20,843 nt of DNA, taken from a virus. The position numbers and the translations under genes were made by a program. The stretch covers positions 1-20,843 of IMG/VR virus record IMGVR_UViG_3300020457_000127; one strand, written 5' to 3'. Shown one piece after another: positions 13,957 to 20,843 of this stretch; within the stretch, counting starts at the first letter, position 1; every line of letters begins with the position of its first letter. The notes under the pieces were generated by a model. The model made no database searches. It worked only from the letters and a program-made list of their open reading frames with translations, and was not told the origin of the DNA.

Positions 13957-14031
13957 TCAACAACACTCACAATCTGGATTACACTTTCGATTCATTATCG
14001 CACACCAAAGTCTTTTCAAATATCTTCTCAT
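13957..14031 (-). CDS. Cysteine-rich microprotein (24 aa)
   Basis: Starts in a TAATG overlap with the gene upstream and ends one base before the next gene. The sequence is basic at the N-terminus (MRRYLKRLWC) and ends in CNPDCECC, giving five cysteines in 24 residues. AGGAAAG lies just before the start. Short peptides ending in similar Cys-rich tails recur in marine phages by my recall. A metal site (zinc or iron) or disulfide knot is possible. Below the usual length limit for gene finders. Confidence 0.55.
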   Translation of the reverse strand: MRRYLKRLWCAIMNRKCNPDCECC

Positions 14032-14210
14032 TAAGCTTTCCTACTCTTTTTTACTCTGTTATCTTTACCTGACCATGTACCACCCTTAGATTTATACCAC
14101 TTTGCAGCCCAAGCATTTGCGTAGGCACTAGGGTAAACCTTGAATTTTTTTCTTGCTGCTGCTTTGGCTCTTGACCAAAGTGCAGGATTGTTTGGTTTTG
14201 GTTTAGACAT
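14031..14210 (-). CDS. Small basic protein with KVYPSAYANAWAAKWY motif (59 aa)
   Basis: One residue short of the usual 60-residue cut-off but clearly a gene. GAGGTAAG lies just before the ATG at 14210. The motif KFKVYPSAYANAWAAKWYKS (residues 22-41) recurs in marine phages and large DNA viruses as I remember. Highly basic overall, with a tail rich in K and R. Probably nucleic-acid binding; function unproven. The stop overlaps the next start. Confidence 0.8.
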   Translation of the reverse strand: MSKPKPNNPALWSRAKAAARKKFKVYPSAYANAWAAKWYKSKGGTWSGKDNRVKKSRKA

Positions 14211-14222
14211 TACTTACCTCTA

Positions 14223-14525
14223 CTATTTTTTATTTCCCATCGCAGTAAACCCAAAGTACGCTCCGACAAGTGCTGATACAGATACAACGTAGATGTTAGC
14301 TATGTCAGCTATCAACATTGCAGCAGTCTCTTGACCAATGACAGTACACAGAAAGATACCTAAAGGGTACAAGACCATGCCTGATAGAGCAAACCAAGTC
14401 ATGTTGCGCTGGGCATCACGCTTGGCATCGTCATCCTCTAGCCGTCTACGCCTATCGTCTAGGTAAAGTTGACGCTCTTCGGCATCTAACTTACCGTTCT
14501 TGTCTAAGTCGTATTCTTCTACCAT
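14223..14525 (-). CDS. EF-hand-bearing two-helix membrane protein (100 aa)
   Basis: The start is set at ATG 14525, which overlaps the previous stop (TAATG), rather than at an upstream in-frame ATG. Residues 6-17 match the 12-residue EF-hand loop: D6, D8, N10, K12 (backbone position), D14 and E17 with G11 and L13. A charged helix (18-42) follows, then two membrane segments (about 43-64 and 72-95) and a basic end. This is an unusual pairing. Small two-helix membrane proteins near lysozyme and spanin genes are often holins, so a calcium-responsive holin or membrane partner is possible but unproven. Confidence 0.7.
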   Translation of the reverse strand: MVEEYDLDKNGKLDAEERQLYLDDRRRRLEDDDAKRDAQRNMTWFALSGMVLYPLGIFLCTVIGQETAAMLIADIANIYVVSVSALVGAYFGFTAMGNKK

Positions 14526-14971
14526 TAAAAATCTACCCAACCCATAGCGACTAGTAAACCTAGTGCCCCACCACATATCAACAAGAAGATTACTACAGTA
14601 ATAAACGCCATCTCAGCATTTTCTTTTATGCGTTCAGCGTCTAGTCTTGCTTGTCTTTCTGCTTCTTTTCTTTCTTGAGCAATCTCTCTACGAAGTTTGA
14701 GTAGTTCTTGATAAGCAGAGTAGCCAATAGTGTTAACAATGAACTCTCTCAATTCTTCTTCAGCTTGTTTAGCCTGTTGACGTTTCATAAACGTATCCAG
14801 AGCTTCTTCATTTGTACTACTGAAGGGGCTTTGTTTCTTCTTTTCGTGGTCCTTCTTTGCGCTGTCTACACTGTCAAAGAAACTACCTAGTTCTTTGGAC
14901 ATAGACGAGAGTGCCTTACCTGCGCTGATGCCACCCTTGACCATCGCCAATGCGCTGAGTGGATCAATCAT
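14525..14971 (-). CDS. Coiled-coil protein with C-terminal membrane anchor (148 aa)
   Basis: The N-terminal 30 residues are small and polar-hydrophobic (MIDPLSALAMVKGGISAGKAL). A long helical region (about 55-120) is rich in E, K, R and Q, suggesting a coiled coil. One membrane segment follows (about 121-144, with a cysteine) and a short end. I recall similar proteins next to structural genes in marine podo- and myophages, with no set function. GAGG precedes the ATG by nine bases. Confidence 0.65.
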   Translation of the reverse strand: MIDPLSALAMVKGGISAGKALSSMSKELGSFFDSVDSAKKDHEKKKQSPFSSTNEEALDTFMKRQQAKQAEEELREFIVNTIGYSAYQELLKLRREIAQERKEAERQARLDAERIKENAEMAFITVVIFLLICGGALGLLVAMGWVDF

Positions 14972-14973
14972 AG

Positions 14974-15363
14974 TTAGTGCCTCGGATCAAGCATATCTTT
15001 GTGATCACGAGTGATGAACTCTAGTGTCTTTTCTAGCAGGGCTACTCTCTGTTGTAGCTCAACGATACGCATGATACTTATTGTCATACCATCTATCTCA
15101 TCCCATAGCTCGTCAGTCTCCTTGTACAAGTCTGCTTCACTGTCAGCCATGATACCAACTATCTCGTTTATGTTGGTTTTGTTTTGATCAATATCTCTGA
15201 TCATATTTACTTTATCTGCTGTATTGCTCTGAGCGTCTAGTATTGCTACAGTCTCTTCGAGATTAGCTATTATAGATGCTTGCTCTGAAGCATACCACAC
15301 CATACCACCCAATGAACTACAGATGATACCAATTACTGCTATATTTACTTTAGGTAACTCCAT
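14974..15363 (-). CDS. Rz-like membrane coiled-coil protein (129 aa)
   Basis: A single N-terminal membrane helix (about 7-24, NIAVIGIICSSLGGMVWYA) is followed by long helical heptad-like segments with many E, D, L, I and K (about 30-120). This architecture, short cytoplasmic start, one membrane helix and periplasmic coiled coil, is that of inner-membrane spanins such as lambda Rz. Evidence is architectural only. The neighbour at 15604-15975 is itself a complete candidate spanin, so this may instead have another envelope role. Confidence 0.55.
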   Translation of the reverse strand: MELPKVNIAVIGIICSSLGGMVWYASEQASIIANLEETVAILDAQSNTADKVNMIRDIDQNKTNINEIVGIMADSEADLYKETDELWDEIDGMTISIMRIVELQQRVALLEKTLEFITRDHKDMLDPRH

Positions 15364-15368
15364 CTACT

Positions 15369-15611
15369 CTACCACTTCTTACATGACCAGTATCGTGCAG
15401 TCATCTTATCTTTAGCTGTATCACATTTATGCCTTGCACGAAAAGATTTTCTACGTTTAGGGTTATTCTTTTTGATTGTCATGTTGGCATCACCAAACCT
15501 GATGATCTTTTCTTTACCACCCTGACAAGCCTTGACAACAAACTTCTTGCCGCCAGAGACCTGACGCTTAGGGCTGTTGCACTTCATCTTTGATTTGTCT
15601 ATCTTAGCCAC
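15369..15611 (-). CDS. Small basic protein with IRFGDANMTIKK motif (80 aa)
   Basis: Shows KSKMKCNSP, KKFVVKACQGGKEKIIRFGD, MTIKKNNPKRRKSFRARHKCD and ARYWSCKKW, the order of a family I recall from large DNA viruses and phages (DUF5754-like), of unknown function. About a third of residues are K or R and the four cysteines could bind metal. Probably nucleic-acid associated. The start is GTG at 15611, overlapping the previous gene, with GGTAGG just upstream. Confidence 0.75.
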   Translation of the reverse strand: MAKIDKSKMKCNSPKRQVSGGKKFVVKACQGGKEKIIRFGDANMTIKKNNPKRRKSFRARHKCDTAKDKMTARYWSCKKW

Positions 15612-15975
15612 GATACCTACCGAATGTTATAGTTTTTAAGAAGCCTCTCCATATCTCTATAGGTGACGGTAGCATCCACCCTAGTACAGCTAGTAGTATC
15701 ATCCACATAGGTATGTCTTGGTTCAGTACCTTGACGTTACCTGCATCACCATCAATGCTGAACGCACCCTCTGACTGATTGACGTTTACGTTCTCACCTG
15801 ATATGTCTCTACTCTGGTCAATAGCTGACTGATTGTTTTCTTTACCTATCTGTGTGTTGGCGTTGACGGATGTACCATCGCCTTTGCCTCCACCACCAAA
15901 GCTACTCATCAGTGCCAAAGGTGACAGACAGCCACCCAAAAATAATACGAGTGTTAGTGCTAGTGCTAGTCTCAT
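15604..15975 (-). CDS. Candidate unimolecular spanin (lipoprotein with C-terminal membrane helix, 123 aa)
   Basis: N-terminal signal of a lipoprotein: MRLALALTLVLF, then the lipobox LGGC, with C16 as the lipid-carrying cysteine. The central part (about 20-87) is rich in G, N, S and Q, without strong helices. A membrane segment follows (about 88-108, IPMWMILLAVLGWML) and a basic end. A lipid anchor at one end and a membrane helix at the other is the layout of unimolecular spanins such as T1 gp11 (131 aa), which fuse the outer and inner membranes in the last step of lysis. The ATG at 15975 overlaps the previous stop (TGATG). Confidence 0.7.
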   Translation of the reverse strand: MRLALALTLVLFLGGCLSPLALMSSFGGGGKGDGTSVNANTQIGKENNQSAIDQSRDISGENVNVNQSEGAFSIDGDAGNVKVLNQDIPMWMILLAVLGWMLPSPIEIWRGFLKTITFGRYRG

Positions 15976-16907
15976 CAATCTAGTTTCCCTAAGTTAATTT
16001 CCCAAGAAGTTCCTTGACCTTCTGGAACACCTAAAGCTGCAGCCCATATACGTAACCTTTGAAGGTAGGGTCTTGGGTCTCCGTTCTCGTCAGTTAAAAC
16101 TTCAGTCGATAGTTCTCTGTACTTATCCATATTTCCAGCTTCTTTATGTACTAAAGCTTGCTGAAGTTTTGTACCTAATGGTCCAGTGTTAAAATCGTAA
16201 ACATCTCTAACTATTAACTCACCTTGTTCATTTAAAAATACGTTACCATCAGCAGTTTGACCAATTAAGGTAGCCATTCTAAACTCAGGTGATGTTACTG
16301 TTCCTGTAGCCATAGTAGTAATGTCTTTCATCAACACACTCTTTTCCTCAAAACCCCAATCTTCATAAGTAAACTTACTACGTCCTTCATCTAAAACTTT
16401 TTTAGCTGCGCTCTTTATAACGGATACGTCTGCTGGTGTAAAGTCATCAACAGTTAAATTTATTTTTCCATTGTTGTTCATAAACTCAGCAAACTTAGAA
16501 GCATTTACAGGTAAAACAGGGCTAAAAAAATCTAGTACAGGAATTGCTACAGTTGATAATACCTCAGGACTAGGTATAAGAGAAGAAGGATTTAAAACAG
16601 GTAAGTTATTATCTGTCTTTTTCTCCTGAGGTTTTTGATCCACATTAAAAGTAGGTATATTTGGCTCAGGAATCCTGCTTACCATAGAAGACACACTTTC
16701 TTTTATATCTGTAGACTCAGGTACTAATTCATAAGCCGCTTCTGCAGCATCAGCTACAACCTCTGCACCACTAGCCATAGCTTGAGATGCACTATTAACA
16801 ACAGTGTCAAAGAAAGATGGACCCTCTTGAACAGCTTTAGTTCCACTTTCTACTGCAGCATTTACAGCAGTCTCTACTAGTTTACCTGTATTCCAACTAC
16901 TTGCCAC
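15975..16907 (-). CDS. Virion-associated protein with MASSWNTGKLVE start (310 aa)
   Basis: Begins at GTG 16907 (MASSWNTGKLVE, residues 1-12), identical in protein to the start of the neighbouring lysozyme-like gene. A helical alanine-rich region (about 12-65) follows. Then come a proline- and asparagine-rich linker (about 78-120) and a mixed C-terminal domain (about 140-310, EEKSVLMKDITTM, FLNEQGELIVRDVYDFN, RIWAAALGVPEGQGTSW). No family is recognised. No cysteine seen in 310 residues. Position between internal virion proteins and lysis genes, with the shared start, suggests it is packaged or ejected together with the lysozyme. It overlaps the lysozyme end by 11 bases. Confidence 0.65.
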   Translation of the reverse strand: MASSWNTGKLVETAVNAAVESGTKAVQEGPSFFDTVVNSASQAMASGAEVVADAAEAAYELVPESTDIKESVSSMVSRIPEPNIPTFNVDQKPQEKKTDNNLPVLNPSSLIPSPEVLSTVAIPVLDFFSPVLPVNASKFAEFMNNNGKINLTVDDFTPADVSVIKSAAKKVLDEGRSKFTYEDWGFEEKSVLMKDITTMATGTVTSPEFRMATLIGQTADGNVFLNEQGELIVRDVYDFNTGPLGTKLQQALVHKEAGNMDKYRELSTEVLTDENGDPRPYLQRLRIWAAALGVPEGQGTSWEINLGKLD

Positions 16908-17424
16908 TTCTAACCTCTGCTATTAACTTATCAAGGGTTGGGTTATCTACATACTTAAAACCTTCCCAAACTTTTCTAAGGTTTTGCCTTTGTTGAGCAC
17001 TTGTCTTACCTCTACCTATGGCATCTCTAGCTAAAAACAAAAACATTTTGTCTTGTGTCGCTTTATCAAATACAGTATCATCAGATAAACCCATCTGACT
17101 TGCTACATTTCTAAGAGTAGTTCCTACTATTTGGTATTTACCCATAGGTGTAGAGGTTTGACCCTTTTTGTAGGCTTCAGTACTCTCTGGTAGCCTAGTC
17201 TTTACGTATTGACCATACTGATTAGACGGTTGAGAGAAGTTATAGAGTTGCCCTAGTGTCATAGTTGACACCTTGGTTCCTCTAAACGGTGTGTTACCTG
17301 TCTCAGAGTTAGCAAACAGTGTGTCATAACCTTGAGCTTCTACTTTTTCTAGGGTCTTTTGAGTTGTAGAGTTAGGTTGTAAGCTTGCTTCAACTAGTTT
17401 TCCTGTGTTCCAACTACTAGCCAT
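16897..17424 (-). CDS. Lysozyme-like peptidoglycan hydrolase with MASSWNTGKLVE start (175 aa)
   Basis: After the shared start (1-12) and a short linker, a lysozyme-superfamily domain is suggested by GYDTLFANSE (E41 as candidate catalytic acid), KVSTMTLGQLYNFS (51-64), PMGKYQIVGTTLRNV (93-107, like the G-(K/R)-YQ...TL stretch of phage muramidases) and QDKMFLFLARDAIGRGK (124-140). It could open the cell wall during ejection or serve as the endolysin. The ATG at 17424 follows the previous stop by one base, so the longer frame to 17508, starting with a signal-like stretch, is less likely. No cysteine is seen. Confidence 0.72.
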   Translation of the reverse strand: MASSWNTGKLVEASLQPNSTTQKTLEKVEAQGYDTLFANSETGNTPFRGTKVSTMTLGQLYNFSQPSNQYGQYVKTRLPESTEAYKKGQTSTPMGKYQIVGTTLRNVASQMGLSDDTVFDKATQDKMFLFLARDAIGRGKTSAQQRQNLRKVWEGFKYVDNPTLDKLIAEVRSGK

Positions 17425-17425
17425 G

Positions 17426-19432
17426 TCACTGTTTCTCATACAACATCCCGTCGTCGGGATCAATGAAAAAAGAGCCGCTAGGAAGATTATTAAAAGCAGC
17501 CTCCGCATCTTTGTTACTCATTCCTTCTGTAAATGTAAATGGATTTTCTTGTGTGAACTTTCTACTCGTTGCTGGTCCACTTTCTAATTCTTCACTTGGG
17601 CCTATTTGAGTAGTTCCCTTTTCTTGGGCTATCAGTTTCATACCCTCAAATTTAGTAGGATCACCACCAAGTTTTCTCCAAGCCTCTGAGTACTTGCTTG
17701 ACATTTGGTTTATATCAGTTATCTCTTTGTAGTGATTACTATATAACATAGTATCAAAACCTTTACCACGAAGCTCAGTTTTTTCAGAATTTTCTAACTT
17801 GGAAAAATCATCCTTAATCATTCTAAAAATATTACCACCGTAGTGTTCGTCAGCAAAAGCTTGAACAGTACCATCTCTAAGAGGTTTTGGACCTGTTGTT
17901 TTAAAACCTATAGTTCCTTTTTCTTTTATTTCAAACACGCTGGTTTGTGTAACACCAGACATAGCAGTAAAGAAACGATTTGACTGTTCCTGTAGAGCGT
18001 TTAAAAGTTGTCTCTTTGCTACCTCTACACCATCAGGATTAAAAGGTTTTACTGCTTTAAGTAATTCAAAAGTTTTATTACTGAATAGTCCTTTCTTAGG
18101 ATCAAATAACATATTTAAATCTAAAGGTAAATCTGTTGTAGCTGCAATTAAAGCCGATCTGTCTATACCTTTTAGTAATAAGTTTCTAGCGTTCTCATCT
18201 GATTGCATAGCTGAAGCTTCTAGAGCTAGTATTTCAAATGTAATTGAGTAGTCTAGGTTACTTATCCTAGCTTTATCAGACATCTCCTCAACTTTTGTAA
18301 TAGAGTTACTTGTATGTAATTCAGTAGTAGTGTTAAGACTTGACTCTGAATCTTCAATATTTAAATCGTTAGGTAAATTTTCAAACACTTCTAGAGCTTC
18401 ATAACCTATGTCATCACCTGACACACCCTTCATTATAGCTACAACCTCAGGGTAACTCTTGTTCAACACAACTTCAGAGAGTTTGTCTAGGTTTCCTAGG
18501 ATAGCCCTCTGCAGTGTAAGGTCTACATCAGTAGCTTCTAGCTGCTTGACAATAGCTAAGTCAACTTTGTTTAGTGTGTCACCCTTGAGTTTATTTAATA
18601 TTTCTGTATCGTAGTTTGTTACAAACTGTACAAGCTCATCAAGCCGATCTATTCGTTTTTGAATCCCTTGGAACTCCTGATCTGACACACCTCTAGGTTG
18701 TATAAATTTACCTTTGAGTATTTGTATCTGACCTTTGAGTTGTTGTAAACTCTCAGGGCTTACATTACCACCAGCTATCTCTATTGATAATGCCTTTAGT
18801 CCAAGTTCCCTTGTGTTTTCCAAGGTGTTTATCATCATCGTTTCATTCTGAGTAAACTCAGCAGCAGACATTGTGTTAGCGTTGGATATAACTAATGATG
18901 CAGTTTCTTGTTGGGCTATTAAACTTATAGCTTTCTCAAGCACTGCTGAATCTGTAGGATTCTCCACACCATCAGCTAGTAGTTTGTCTCTGGCTAGGAA
19001 TACGTAAGCTGGATTTTCAGATAGCTTCTGATTCATCATGTTGAGTGATTCTTGGTAAGGATCAACATTGAGGTAGTCTACGTCTACACCAGTTGTAACC
19101 TTGACTAACCTAGATACATTCTCATCTATCTTTAGACCTTGTTTGGAGTACTTAGTTATAAGACCATTTAGACCAGTTCTTACGTTAAGATCACCCGATC
19201 CTTTAAGACCGTCAAGCTCTTTAGAAAACTCTGCATATAGCTGTCTATTTATAGAACCTTCAGAAGGTTGTTTACTTGTCGATGTCATACCGTCTAAGAC
19301 ACCAAACAAACCTTTACTTAGTGCGTTGATACCTGCAGCAGCAGCACCCATTTCCGTAGCACTAGGGTACGTAACACCCTGAGCATAGCTTGCTCCTGCA
19401 TCACCAATGTCTACAGAGTAAGAATCAGCCAT
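17426..19432 (-). CDS. Internal virion protein (668 aa)
   Basis: A large, mainly helical protein placed between another large virion protein and the lysozyme, where T7-like phages encode ejected internal virion proteins. N-terminus MADSYSVDIGDAGASYAQGV is small and polar, then alanine-rich (residues about 28-45). The middle is a long series of helices rich in E, K, L and N. The C-terminal tail, PSGSFFIDPDDGMLYEK, resembles the end motif (SGxxFIDPDG) I recall from such phage proteins. No cysteine seen in 668 residues. AAGGA lies six bases before the ATG at 19432. No specific family name can be assigned safely. Confidence 0.7.
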   Translation of the reverse strand: MADSYSVDIGDAGASYAQGVTYPSATEMGAAAAGINALSKGLFGVLDGMTSTSKQPSEGSINRQLYAEFSKELDGLKGSGDLNVRTGLNGLITKYSKQGLKIDENVSRLVKVTTGVDVDYLNVDPYQESLNMMNQKLSENPAYVFLARDKLLADGVENPTDSAVLEKAISLIAQQETASLVISNANTMSAAEFTQNETMMINTLENTRELGLKALSIEIAGGNVSPESLQQLKGQIQILKGKFIQPRGVSDQEFQGIQKRIDRLDELVQFVTNYDTEILNKLKGDTLNKVDLAIVKQLEATDVDLTLQRAILGNLDKLSEVVLNKSYPEVVAIMKGVSGDDIGYEALEVFENLPNDLNIEDSESSLNTTTELHTSNSITKVEEMSDKARISNLDYSITFEILALEASAMQSDENARNLLLKGIDRSALIAATTDLPLDLNMLFDPKKGLFSNKTFELLKAVKPFNPDGVEVAKRQLLNALQEQSNRFFTAMSGVTQTSVFEIKEKGTIGFKTTGPKPLRDGTVQAFADEHYGGNIFRMIKDDFSKLENSEKTELRGKGFDTMLYSNHYKEITDINQMSSKYSEAWRKLGGDPTKFEGMKLIAQEKGTTQIGPSEELESGPATSRKFTQENPFTFTEGMSNKDAEAAFNNLPSGSFFIDPDDGMLYEKQ

Positions 19433-19441
19433 AATATTTCC

Positions 19442-20843
19442 TTAATACATTTGTTGAGATATAAGACCAGCTTCAAAGCCTAGGTCTAACCTTTGAGCAT
19501 TTCTTAAAATGTCTGGTATTGCACCTGCATTTACAAGGCTATCCTGAAGTGATACCTTTAGCTCGTTTGACAAGTTAGATGCCCATAGTTCATCTGATAT
19601 TTCTTGCCATAGTTTTGTTCCTCTTACCATATCACGTTCATCACCCTTTGTCAAGAGTTCAATAGCAAGAGTAGCCTTTCCATTAAGTCTATTTCGTAAA
19701 TCTTTATATACTTTATTTTTCTTATAAATTATTTCTTTGACATCATAGTAGTTTTGTACTGGTGCAGGAATAGCACCAAACAATACTGCCGCAGCAGCCT
19801 CTGGTGGTAGACCGCTTACAGCTAGTTTTCTAGTTCTACTTCTGTAGTTTCCTGATTCTATCAGTTCTCTTATCTTAACAGCTTTATCTACAGTTGACAA
19901 GTTACGTAAAAGTTGCGTTAAGTCTTCTCTCACTGATTCGGTTCTACCACCGTACATAGCTCTGATAGCATTGGATGCCGCACTCTTCATGTCACCAAAT
20001 ATCTCACCAGAAGGACCGAACAGTGTTGTAATTAGTGACTCTTCCATGAGTTTTCTGTGGGTGTCTTTTATCTGACCTAAAGGTGCAGCACGTTCAGCAT
20101 ACGCAGTTTCAGTACCTATACCCCAACCCAAAAGCTGATCAAATAGACCGTATTTTATTTGATTAAATCTTTCTAGTGCAGCAGGGTCATCTGGGCTATA
20201 ACCCATCTTTTCTATTATGTAACCTGTAGACTTACCTAGACCAATACCTGTCAAACCCCACATCGGCCCCATAACTAGGAACATTCTACGCCTTTCACCT
20301 GCTGTAAAGTTCTTGCCTATAGCAATGTTTTCCATAGCTCGTAAACTAAATGTTAGCCATTGTGTAGGTACTCTCATTGGACCTGACTGAGCAAAGCTTC
20401 TGGAAGCTGTAGTCATTCTAAAGGTTAGGTCTTGTTCTCTGTTGGTAATCCAAGTCTTACCTGCAGGAGATAAAGGACTAATATCAGGGCGTTTTACTCT
20501 GTGTTCTAGAAAGGCTGTAATTATACCTGTCATACGTGAGGCTCTCTCACCCTCTCTAAAGAACAATGTTGACTTATCTAAGAATGTACCTACAGACTGT
20601 TGAGCTTTTCCTACTAGGGTACTAGCCGCACCAAACTTTTGTGGAGCCTGTAGTTCTATAACTTGATTGTCAATGATATTACGTCCACTCTGATCAATGT
20701 ACTTAACAAGAGTATCTATCTCAGCTTCTTCCATACCTGTAGTTTTAGCTAGACGTTTTATAGCTAAACTTCTAGTAGCACTATCAGGTAAGTTGGCTAT
20801 CATCATCATAGGTACTGACAACCCTAGAGCTTTCATCCCAGCC
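19442..20843 (-). CDS. Large internal virion protein, C-terminal part (partial, 5' end outside window)
   Basis: The frame is open to the right edge (codons for A and G precede the ATG at 20836), so the true start lies outside; at least 466 residues are seen. Stretches such as RMTTASRSFAQSGPMRVP, TQWLTFSLRAMENIA and RRMFLVMGPMWGLTGIGLG are of the kind I recall from the very large (over 1000 aa) ejected proteins of marine podoviruses, equal in role to T7 gp16. A hydrophobic segment near the middle (about 188-206 of the visible part) could contact a membrane during DNA ejection. No cysteine is seen. The stop lies 10 bases before the next gene. Confidence 0.7.
   Translation of the reverse strand, partial: AGMKALGLSVPMMMIANLPDSATRSLAIKRLAKTTGMEEAEIDTLVKYIDQSGRNIIDNQVIELQAPQKFGAASTLVGKAQQSVGTFLDKSTLFFREGERASRMTGIITAFLEHRVKRPDISPLSPAGKTWITNREQDLTFRMTTASRSFAQSGPMRVPTQWLTFSLRAMENIAIGKNFTAGERRRMFLVMGPMWGLTGIGLGKSTGYIIEKMGYSPDDPAALERFNQIKYGLFDQLLGWGIGTETAYAERAAPLGQIKDTHRKLMEESLITTLFGPSGEIFGDMKSAASNAIRAMYGGRTESVREDLTQLLRNLSTVDKAVKIRELIESGNYRSRTRKLAVSGLPPEAAAAVLFGAIPAPVQNYYDVKEIIYKKNKVYKDLRNRLNGKATLAIELLTKGDERDMVRGTKLWQEISDELWASNLSNELKVSLQDSLVNAGAIPDILRNAQRLDLGFEAGLISQQMY

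Noticed and set aside
15000-15009. A near copy of the palindrome (TGTGATCACG) inside the late membrane protein gene
   Set aside because: A single imperfect copy inside a coding region, not in a cluster, so chance is the simplest reading.

Overview
The window looks like part of a marine tailed-phage genome (podovirus, T7-like replication logic). Very small, overlapping genes run left to right for about 13.5 kb and carry a T7-type replication set: primase-helicase, family A DNA polymerase, single-stranded DNA-binding protein, 5'-3' exonuclease and endonuclease I. They are joined by an adenosylcobalamin-dependent (class II) ribonucleotide reductase and a DUF3310 protein. No phage RNA polymerase is seen. 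Together with internal virion proteins on the other strand, this fits the cobavirus-like phages of marine Rhodobacteraceae and their relatives (Zobellviridae/Cobavirinae). That placement is inferred from gene content and recall, not from a search.

Layout. Bases 1-910 have no convincing gene. They hold repeated TGTGATCACA palindromes, a roughly 60-base alternating purine-pyrimidine tract, AT-rich sequence and, just before the first gene, a long RNA hairpin with a competing alternative stem. Bases 911-4293 hold a tightly packed run of small unknown early genes, one with a helix-turn-helix-like region. Bases 4280-10350 hold the replication genes. Inside them the polymerase is split in two by an endonuclease VII/HNH-type ORF of lower GC, and the SSB gene sits between a promoter-like sequence and a strong terminator. 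Bases 10413-13536 hold small accessory genes, the reductase, DUF3310 and a small two-cysteine protein. A bidirectional terminator at 13535-13563 separates this arm from the opposing leftward arm.

The leftward arm, read from the right edge, holds the partial end of a large internal virion protein, a second internal virion protein (668 aa), a lysozyme-like protein and a 310-aa protein. The last two begin with the same 12 residues. Next come a candidate unimolecular spanin, a run of small membrane and basic proteins, and a 24-aa cysteine-rich microprotein. This block probably provides DNA ejection, host lysis and some virion or DNA-associated functions.

The observations most worth following are: the shared MASSWNTGKLVE start, conserved in protein with only synonymous DNA differences; an apparently cysteine-free ejection-protein block; three small two-cysteine proteins that look like one family; the control elements in the first 900 bases; the split polymerase; and several genes below 60 codons that are supported by overlaps and ribosome binding sites.
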